Of a stretch of DNA of 11,390 nt, positions 7,346 to 11,390 are shown piece by piece. The stretch is from positions 1-11,390 of the forward strand of contig JAOAPP010000089.1 of the NCBI GenBank assembly GCA_025462985.1. The letters run 5' to 3'. The stretch comes from Bryobacterales bacterium (GTDB lineage: Bacteria; Acidobacteriota; Terriglobia; Bryobacterales; Bryobacteraceae). How positions within the stretch are numbered: the stretch's first letter is position 1; each line of letters opens with the position of its first letter. Under the pieces are notes generated by a model. The model made no database searches. It was not told where the DNA came from and saw only the letters and a program-made list of their open reading frames with translations. Both the position numbers and the translations under genes were made by a program.

Positions 7346-8331
7346 TTCGCGCTCTCCACGGAGGCCACTTCTTCCGGAGCCTGCGGCTGCGAGCCGGTAA
7401 GTTCGAGGAAGACTTCTTCCAGGCTGTAAGTCAAGGACTTCAACTCCAACAGGTTCCAGCCGGATTGCACCACGGCGCGGGCAATATCGGCCCGTGCGCT
7501 GCGGCCCGGCAGGCTATCCACTTCGAATATCAGATTCTTCTCGGCTGCTGCTCCGGTCGCCTCCAACACCTTGCTCACGCCCGGGACCTGCTCCAGTCGC
7601 TGATGCACGGCTAGCTTATCTGCTGCTCCATCCGTGTCAATCTGCACCTGCACGGCGCCTTCTCCGGTGCGGTGCCGCAAGCGGTCCACTGAGTCGGTTG
7701 CTACGACCCGGCCTTTGTTGATGATGATGACCTTCTGGCAGACCGCCTCTACTTCCGGAAGGATGTGGGTGCTCAGAATGATGGTGTGCTCACCCGCAAG
7801 GTTGTGGATCAGCTCGCGAGTTTCGAGAATCTGTTTGGGATCGAGACCCGAAGTCGGTTCGTCCAGAATCAGGACATCCGGGTTATGAATGATCGCCTGG
7901 GCCAGCCCGACGCGCTGGCGATAGCCTTTCGAAAGCTTTGAGATCAGGCGGTCGCGGACATCGGCCACCGAGCAGCGTTCCATCACTTCTTCGGTGCGGC
8001 GCTTTACATCGGCGCTGGGCAGGTTCTTGATGTTTGCGACGAACGTGAGGTAGTCGCGAACGCTCATTTCGGGATAAAGAGGCGGCGTCTCGGGCAGATA
8101 CCCGATCCGCTTTTTCACTTCGAGCGGCTGTTCAAAAACGTCGAACCCCGCAACCGTTGCTTTGCCTTCGGTAGGCGGCAGAAAGCATGTGAGGATCCGC
8201 ATCGTCGTGGTCTTGCCGGCTCCGTTCGGGCCGAGGAAGCCCACGATGTCCCCCTTGTCGACGGTAAAAGAAATGTTGTTCACCGCGACGTGCCGCGCGT
8301 ACTTCTTAGATAGACCTTCAACCTGAATCAT
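7342..8331 (-). CDS. ABC transporter ATP-binding protein, GldA-like
   Basis: A 329-residue cytoplasmic ATPase. Walker A is GPNGAGKTT (34-42), the signature is LSKGYRQR (133-140), Walker B is VLILDEP (153-159), the D-loop SGLD follows, and the H-loop histidine is H189 (LSTH). The Q-loop position reads YLPETPPLYPEM, with Glu in place of Gln; YLPE is usual in GldA-like and related ABC-2 ATPases, so this is not a defect. Residues about 225-310 form the regulatory C-terminal extension of this subfamily, ending in SLEEVFLELTG, then an Ala/Glu-rich tail. It is the first gene of the minus-strand operon. The ATG at 8331 has no recognisable Shine-Dalgarno; instead it overlaps the stop of a 10-codon ORF (8360-8328). 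A promoter-like pair lies about 75-105 bases upstream. Confidence 0.93.
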   Translation of the reverse strand: MIQVEGLSKKYARHVAVNNISFTVDKGDIVGFLGPNGAGKTTTMRILTCFLPPTEGKATVAGFDVFEQPLEVKKRIGYLPETPPLYPEMSVRDYLTFVANIKNLPSADVKRRTEEVMERCSVADVRDRLISKLSKGYRQRVGLAQAIIHNPDVLILDEPTSGLDPKQILETRELIHNLAGEHTIILSTHILPEVEAVCQKVIIINKGRVVATDSVDRLRHRTGEGAVQVQIDTDGAADKLAVHQRLEQVPGVSKVLEATGAAAEKNLIFEVDSLPGRSARADIARAVVQSGWNLLELKSLTYSLEEVFLELTGSQPQAPEEVASVESAK

Positions 8332-8360
8332 ATGGTTTTCACAAAGGGAGCTTCGCTCAT
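8328..8360 (-). CDS. possible 10-codon leader ORF before the ABC operon
   Basis: ATG at 8360 opens a short frame encoding MSEAPFVKTI, and its TGA (8330-8328) overlaps the ATPase ATG as ATGA, the same overlap type used between genes of this operon. It lies in the predicted 5' leader. Its own ribosome site is not convincing, and the peptide shows no run of a single amino acid that would suggest attenuation. It may provide translational coupling for an ATPase start that lacks a Shine-Dalgarno, or be chance. Confidence 0.25.
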   Translation of the reverse strand: MSEAPFVKTI

Positions 8361-8366
8361 CTGCTG

Positions 8367-8391
8367 CCAGCGAGCGGCTCCGAAGCGCTGG
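8367..8391. repeat. inverted repeat in the ABC operon leader
   Basis: CCAGCG (8367-8372) and CGCTGG (8386-8391) can pair as a six-base stem around a 13-base loop. It lies between the predicted promoter and the short leader ORF. There is no T-run after it on the minus strand, so it is not a clear terminator for fabI. It could be a leader structure or a remnant of a processing site. Confidence 0.3.
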
Positions 8392-8405
8392 CGCGCAAAC
8401 ATATC

Positions 8406-8435
8406 AGAATAATGAAGCGCAGATTTCCTTGTCAA
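8406..8435 (-). promoter_or_regulatory. sigma70-like promoter for the ABC/NAD-salvage operon
   Basis: On the minus strand a perfect TTGACA (8435-8430) is followed after 18 bases by TATTCT (8411-8406), or after 16-17 bases by the AT-rich ATTATT register. Transcription would begin near 8399, giving a leader of about 70 bases that holds the inverted repeat and the short ORF. It is the only good promoter match in the 148-base gap between fabI and the ATPase, and it suggests the six-gene run has its own promoter rather than depending on fabI read-through. Confidence 0.5.
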
Positions 8436-8479
8436 TAGAGACGAACAGGAAGGACATCGGTTAGCTGCGCTTACGCAAA

Positions 8480-9256
8480 TCAAAGCCCGATTCCAACGAT
8501 CTGGAACCCGGAATCGACAAACAGAACGTTTCCGGTCACTCCGCGGCCGAGATCGCTGGCAAGGAAGACCGCGGCATCGGCTACTTCCGCAGGGTCGGTA
8601 TTTCTGCGAAGGGGAGCCACCGCCGCGACCGCATCGAGGACCTTCGAGAAATCCTTGATGCCACGAGAAGAAGCAGTTTTGATCGGGCCTGCCGAGATCG
8701 CGTTGACTCGGATTTTCGATGACCCGAGATCGCTAGCGAGATAACGGACAGATGCTTCGAGAGCGGCTTTCGCCACTCCCATCACGTTATAGTTCTGCAC
8801 TACTCGCGTGGATCCCAGATAGGTCAGGGTTGTGAGCGATCCGCCGGCCGTCATCAAAGGCGAGAGAGCCCGTGCGACCGATATCAAAGAGTAAGCGCTC
8901 ACTTCCTGGGCGAGCAGATATCCGTCGCGGCTGGTCTCGACAAACGGGCGGCTTAAGTCGTCCTTGTTGGCGAACGCGATGCTGTGCACTACTGCATCGA
9001 TAGTAGGTGAGAGTTGCTTCAGTTCGGAGACCAGTTGTTCTAATTCGTCCGGCTTGGTGACGTCGCAGTTGAGAACACGGGTGGCCTTCAGGTCAGCTGC
9101 AAGTTCTTCGACAGTTTCCCGCTGGCGCTCGCCCTGGTAGGTGAGCACCAGCGATGCGCCTTCCCGGACAAAGGCGGACGCGATGGAGTAAGCGATACTC
9201 CACTTATTGGCCACACCCAGAACGAGTGCGGTCTTTCCGGACAATAGCTCTGGCAT
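8480..9256 (-). CDS. fabI: enoyl-[acyl-carrier-protein] reductase (NADH), FabI
   Basis: A 258-residue cytosolic SDR-fold enzyme that reduces the trans-2-enoyl-ACP double bond in the last step of each fatty acid elongation cycle. The N-terminal dinucleotide site is GVANKWSIAYSIA (14-26), with D65 in the NCDVT segment. Catalytic residues appear at the same numbers as in E. coli FabI: Y146, Y156 and K163 in the Y-x6-K motif (YNVMGVAK). HSIAFAN (91-97) carries Ala at position 93, common in triclosan-sensitive FabI proteins such as that of Staphylococcus aureus, so it is not evidence of resistance. The C-terminus (FVDSGFQIVG) is typical. The ATG at 9256 lies 11 bases beyond a -10-like box, so a near-leaderless message is likely; GGCGG is at best a weak ribosome site. 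It lies 53 bases downstream of tRNA-Pro on the same strand. Confidence 0.96.
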   Translation of the reverse strand: MPELLSGKTALVLGVANKWSIAYSIASAFVREGASLVLTYQGERQRETVEELAADLKATRVLNCDVTKPDELEQLVSELKQLSPTIDAVVHSIAFANKDDLSRPFVETSRDGYLLAQEVSAYSLISVARALSPLMTAGGSLTTLTYLGSTRVVQNYNVMGVAKAALEASVRYLASDLGSSKIRVNAISAGPIKTASSRGIKDFSKVLDAVAAVAPLRRNTDPAEVADAAVFLASDLGRGVTGNVLFVDSGFQIVGIGL

Positions 9257-9266
9257 TTAAACCGCC

Positions 9267-9294
9267 ATTGTATCGTGTGTCCGGAAGCTGCCAA
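9267..9294 (-). promoter_or_regulatory. fabI promoter, near-leaderless
   Basis: On the minus strand TTGGCA (9294-9289) and TACAAT (9272-9267) are separated by 16 bases, each one mismatch from consensus. Ten bases separate the -10 box from the fabI ATG, so initiation 6-9 bases downstream would leave an untranslated leader of about 1-5 nucleotides. The pair lies wholly between the tRNA 3' end and fabI, and lets fabI be transcribed independently of the tRNA. Confidence 0.5.
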
Positions 9295-9309
9295 GGTCCT
9301 TCGATCTGA

Positions 9310-9387
9310 TGGTCGGGCCGCCGGGATTTGAACCCGGGACCTCTTGCACCCCAAGCAAGCGCGCTAGCCAGGCTGCGCCACGGCCCG
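9310..9387 (-). tRNA. tRNA-Pro (anticodon GGG)
   Basis: Read on the minus strand, all four stems form without mismatch: acceptor CGGGCCG/CGGCCCG, D stem GCGC/GCGC, anticodon stem CTTGC/GCAAG, T stem CCGGG/CCCGG with loop TTCAAAT. The anticodon loop TTGGGGT places GGG at positions 34-36, which reads CCC and CCU proline codons. The C1-G72 pair and A73 discriminator are bacterial tRNA-Pro identity features. The terminal CCA is encoded (9312-9310). It lies 25 bases after the KdpD-like stop and upstream of fabI on the same strand. A poor -10-like TAGACT lies eight bases before the 5' end, so its promoter is uncertain; it may also be processed from a longer transcript. Confidence 0.95.
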
Positions 9388-9412
9388 AAGCATTCAGTCT
9401 AGCGCAACGCTC

Positions 9413-10540
9413 TCATTTTGCTCCTTCACCCTGTCTGCGCTCGGCCACAATCGTGACCTCCATATCGTGCGCGAGACCGACGATCCGGTTCACGAAGGTC
9501 TTACCGAGCAAGCGATCCATGCCTTTCCCCGCCACCCTGGGGATGAAGATTTGCCGGGCATTGTGGGAGCGTGCAAACTCCACCAACTCCCGGGCGGGGT
9601 CGCCACCTGTGAGCACGCAGGTATCGATGTGCAGGTTGCGGGCAAAGTTGAGGTGCCGCTCCACAGCTTCGCGCTTGACCGGTTGCAACTTCTGAAAGCC
9701 GCCATCTTCCGCCACCACGACGCCGAAGCACTTGGCGTGGATGACATCCGCAACCCGTCTCCCACGCCGAATCAGCATGGCTGTGGAGGGATCGTCGCTG
9801 ATATAAATCACCACAGCGTCTTCGATCCGGCGAGTGGTGGAGCCTGAGTCCGGCAGATTGGCAGCCTGAGCGCCATCGTTGTTCACCTGCTCCATGCGCT
9901 CTTCCACTTCATGCGCCGTCTGCCGGAGAGCCATTTCGCGCAAAGCGACCAGGCTGGATTCCTTGAAGAAGTTCTCCATGGCCCGCTTGGCTTTATCAGG
10001 CGGATAAACCACGCCGCGCTCCAGCCGGTTCAGAAGAGCGCGCGGGGTGACATCGACCATGACCACTTCAGAGGCTTTCTTCACCACCCAATCGGGAATG
10101 GTTTCGCGAACTTTGATGCCCGTGATCTGCGCCATCTGGTCGTTCAGACTTTCCAGATGCTGCACGTTCATGGTGGTCAATACGTCGATGCCGTTGTCGA
10201 GAATGAACAGCACGTCTTCCCAGCGCTTCTCGCGTGGAGAGCCCGGCACGTTGGTGTGGGGAAACTCATCCACAACGGCGACCGCCGGATGCCTGGCGAC
10301 AATCTCTTCCGCGTCCATTTCCTCGAAGGTCGAACCGCGGTACATGACTTTCTTCCGCGGGATCATCTCGAGTCCTTCCGTTTTGGCAATGGTGTCTTTG
10401 CGGGCGTGGGGCTCGAAATAACCGATCACCACATCGGTACCGCCGACTTTCAGGGTCTGCGCTTCCTCCAGCATTTGGTAGGTCTTGCCGACGCCCGCCG
10501 CGTACCCCAGGAAGATCTTCAACTTTCCACAATTGCTCAT
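9413..10540 (-). CDS. stand-alone KdpD sensor-domain/USP protein lacking the histidine kinase
   Basis: 375 residues corresponding only to the cytoplasmic N-terminal part of the K+ sensor kinase KdpD. Residues about 4-213 form the KdpD domain: Walker A-like GYAAGVGKT (12-20), GYFEPHAR (40-47), VVDEFPHTNVPGS (89-101; DELAHTN in classical KdpD) and TTMNVQHLESLND (122-134). After a polar linker (about 218-240), residues about 242-368 form a universal stress protein-like domain ending in GKTFVNRIVGLAHDMEVTIV. There is no membrane segment, DUF4118, HisKA or HATPase, and the TGA is followed directly by tRNA-Pro, so the kinase half is absent rather than frameshifted nearby. Short KdpD proteins are known in some cyanobacteria and other lineages, usually near kdp transport genes; none is in this window. 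It probably binds nucleotide and regulates a partner elsewhere. ATG at 10540, no Shine-Dalgarno seen. Confidence 0.88.
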   Translation of the reverse strand: MSNCGKLKIFLGYAAGVGKTYQMLEEAQTLKVGGTDVVIGYFEPHARKDTIAKTEGLEMIPRKKVMYRGSTFEEMDAEEIVARHPAVAVVDEFPHTNVPGSPREKRWEDVLFILDNGIDVLTTMNVQHLESLNDQMAQITGIKVRETIPDWVVKKASEVVMVDVTPRALLNRLERGVVYPPDKAKRAMENFFKESSLVALREMALRQTAHEVEERMEQVNNDGAQAANLPDSGSTTRRIEDAVVIYISDDPSTAMLIRRGRRVADVIHAKCFGVVVAEDGGFQKLQPVKREAVERHLNFARNLHIDTCVLTGGDPARELVEFARSHNARQIFIPRVAGKGMDRLLGKTFVNRIVGLAHDMEVTIVAERRQGEGAK

Positions 10541-10560
10541 TTTTGACAGAGGACAAGCCG

Positions 10561-10566
10561 ATTTTA
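10561..10566 (-). promoter_or_regulatory. possible -10 box for the KdpD-like gene
   Basis: TAAAAT on the minus strand, one mismatch from consensus, lies 20 bases before the KdpD-like ATG, in the 66-base gap shared with the divergent peptidase gene. No convincing -35 box is seen 16-18 bases further upstream, so this is a weak call. Confidence 0.25.
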
Positions 10567-10606
10567 GCGCTCAGGGCCTGGCGATTGCTGCCGTTACACT
10601 GAATTC

Positions 10607-11390
10607 ATGTCTCCAAGGCTCACAGTGCTGGCAGCACTTCTCTGCTCCTGCGCATCAGCTCAGAATCTGCATGTCTCGGGCGAAAAGATGCGCGCTCATG
10701 TGAAGTATCTGGCGAGCGATGAGCTGGAGGGACGCGGGGTCGGCACACGGGGAGAAAAGCTGGCCACTGACTACATAGCGTCGCAGTTACAAGTGGCCGG
10801 AGTGAAGCCGGGCGGGGATAACCGGACCTATTTCCAGCGGGTTCCGCTGGTCGGCTGCGCGACTTTGCCGCGGGCCACAATGACGATCAAAGGCAAGAAT
10901 GGCAACGTCCCTTTGACCTACGTGAAAGACTACGTGGGCACGGCAACATCTCAGAAACCTGCCAATCACTTCGACGCCGAAGCGGTATTTGTGGGTCACG
11001 GCATCGAAGCGCCCGAGTTCGGATGGGATGACTACAAAGGCGTGGATGTGAAAGGAAAGGTCGTAATTTTCTTCACGAACGAGCCTCCTTCGAACGATCC
11101 GAAGTTCTTTAATGGACCCGCCCTGACGTACTATGGCCGCTGGACGTACAAATTCGAGCAGGCGGACCGGCACGGCGCGGTGGCGGCGCTCATCATTCAC
11201 ACCACACCGACGGCTGGTTACGGTTGGGGCGTGGTCAGCAGTTCGGGAAGCCAGGAGCACTCGCAGCTTAAGCTGAAGGGCAGCGACAAGGGACTGGCTT
11301 TTGCCGGGTGGTTGAGCCAGGAGGCCGGCGCAAAGCTGATGGCGTCGACCGGCAAGTCGCTCGGTCAGCTGCTTGCATTGGCAAACAGCA
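10607..11390 (+). CDS. exported M28-family metallopeptidase with PA domain, 3' partial
   Basis: An open frame from the ATG at 10607 to the right edge gives 261 residues with no stop. Residues 1-18 look like a Sec signal peptide with an ASA/Q cleavage site; a cysteine pair (LLCSC) leaves a small possibility of a lipoprotein, but the lipobox is poor. Residues about 24-75 (MRAHVKYLASDELEGRGVGTRGEKLATDYIASQL) match the N-terminal helix region of M28 aminopeptidases, in which DELEGRG is a hallmark. Residues about 125-215, with VFVGHGIEAPEFGWDDYKG, DVKGKVVIFF and HGAVAALIIHTT, match a protease-associated (PA) insert. The zinc ligands would lie beyond residue 261, so activity cannot be judged. The likely role is extracytoplasmic removal of N-terminal residues from peptides. 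It is divergent from the KdpD-like gene; no Shine-Dalgarno is seen. Confidence 0.88.
   Translation, partial: MSPRLTVLAALLCSCASAQNLHVSGEKMRAHVKYLASDELEGRGVGTRGEKLATDYIASQLQVAGVKPGGDNRTYFQRVPLVGCATLPRATMTIKGKNGNVPLTYVKDYVGTATSQKPANHFDAEAVFVGHGIEAPEFGWDDYKGVDVKGKVVIFFTNEPPSNDPKFFNGPALTYYGRWTYKFEQADRHGAVAALIIHTTPTAGYGWGVVSSSGSQEHSQLKLKGSDKGLAFAGWLSQEAGAKLMASTGKSLGQLLALANS

Noticed and set aside
8964..8984. Ala at FabI position 93 as a triclosan-resistance change
   Set aside because: HSIAFA with Ala is the ordinary residue in several triclosan-sensitive FabI proteins; the known resistance change in E. coli is to a bulkier residue.
9310..9387. tRNA-Pro as an integration site for a mobile element
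   Set aside because: No integrase gene and no direct repeat of the tRNA 3' end were found in the flanking sequence; the flanking genes are housekeeping-type.
9309..9695. Plus-strand ORF beginning MVGPPGFEPGTSC
   Set aside because: This is the classic artefact of translating the complement of a tRNA (the T arm gives GFEPGTS); the rest is antisense to the KdpD-like gene.
9911..10546. 211-residue plus-strand ORF
   Set aside because: It is fully antisense to the KdpD-like gene, whose motifs are intact; the translation is His/Arg-rich and resembles no family I know.
10543..10548. TTGACA on the plus strand as a -35 box for the peptidase gene
   Set aside because: The hexamer 16-18 bases downstream is AGCGCT-like and not a -10 box. 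TACACT at 10595-10600 has no matching -35 and is only six bases from the ATG.
10787..11260. 157-residue minus-strand ORF at the right end
   Set aside because: Antisense to the M28 peptidase frame, which is continuous and carries clear family motifs.

Overview
The window is about 11.4 kb of moderately GC-rich, densely packed bacterial DNA. It looks chromosomal. The gene set points to an environmental Gram-negative, possibly Acidobacteriota of the Bryobacterales/Solibacter type: a Gld-type ABC transporter with GldG-like and DUF4340 partners, FabI, a KdpD N-terminal module without its kinase, an exported M28 peptidase and a glycosidase-like TIM-barrel protein. That assignment is an inference from gene style; no 16S rRNA or other lineage marker is present. 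I see no transposase, integrase, phage gene, CRISPR array or replication origin.

Layout. (1) Positions 1-1950, plus strand: the 3' part of a large protein with a TIM-barrel glycoside-hydrolase-like region and two small C-terminal beta repeats. It is cut by the left edge. (2) Positions 1925-8331, minus strand: six genes packed end to end, with overlaps or gaps of at most 15 bases. Transcription runs right to left: ABC ATPase, ABC-2 permease, GldG-like auxiliary protein, DUF4340 protein, nicotinate phosphoribosyltransferase (pncB), nicotinamidase (pncA). The last gene runs 26 bases into the end of the convergent plus-strand gene. (3) Positions 8332-8479: a leader with a good sigma70-like promoter, a small hairpin and a 10-codon ORF that ends on the ATPase start codon. 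(4) Positions 8480-9256: fabI, minus strand, with a promoter whose -10 box is almost on the start codon. (5) Positions 9310-9387: tRNA-Pro(GGG), minus strand, CCA encoded. (6) Positions 9413-10540: a stand-alone KdpD-sensor/USP protein, minus strand. (7) A 66-base divergent gap, then positions 10607-11390, plus strand: the N-terminal part of an exported M28/PA-domain peptidase that runs off the right edge.

How the genes work together. PncA makes nicotinate from nicotinamide and PncB turns nicotinate into NaMN, so the distal part of the operon is a complete two-step entry into NAD salvage. The proximal four genes form a membrane complex of the Gld type. In gliding Bacteroidetes that complex supports motility; elsewhere its substrate is unknown. 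The coupling of the two sets is the most unusual arrangement here, but I do not see clear evidence of a wholly new defence or mobile system. No stretch longer than 300 bases lacks a gene.
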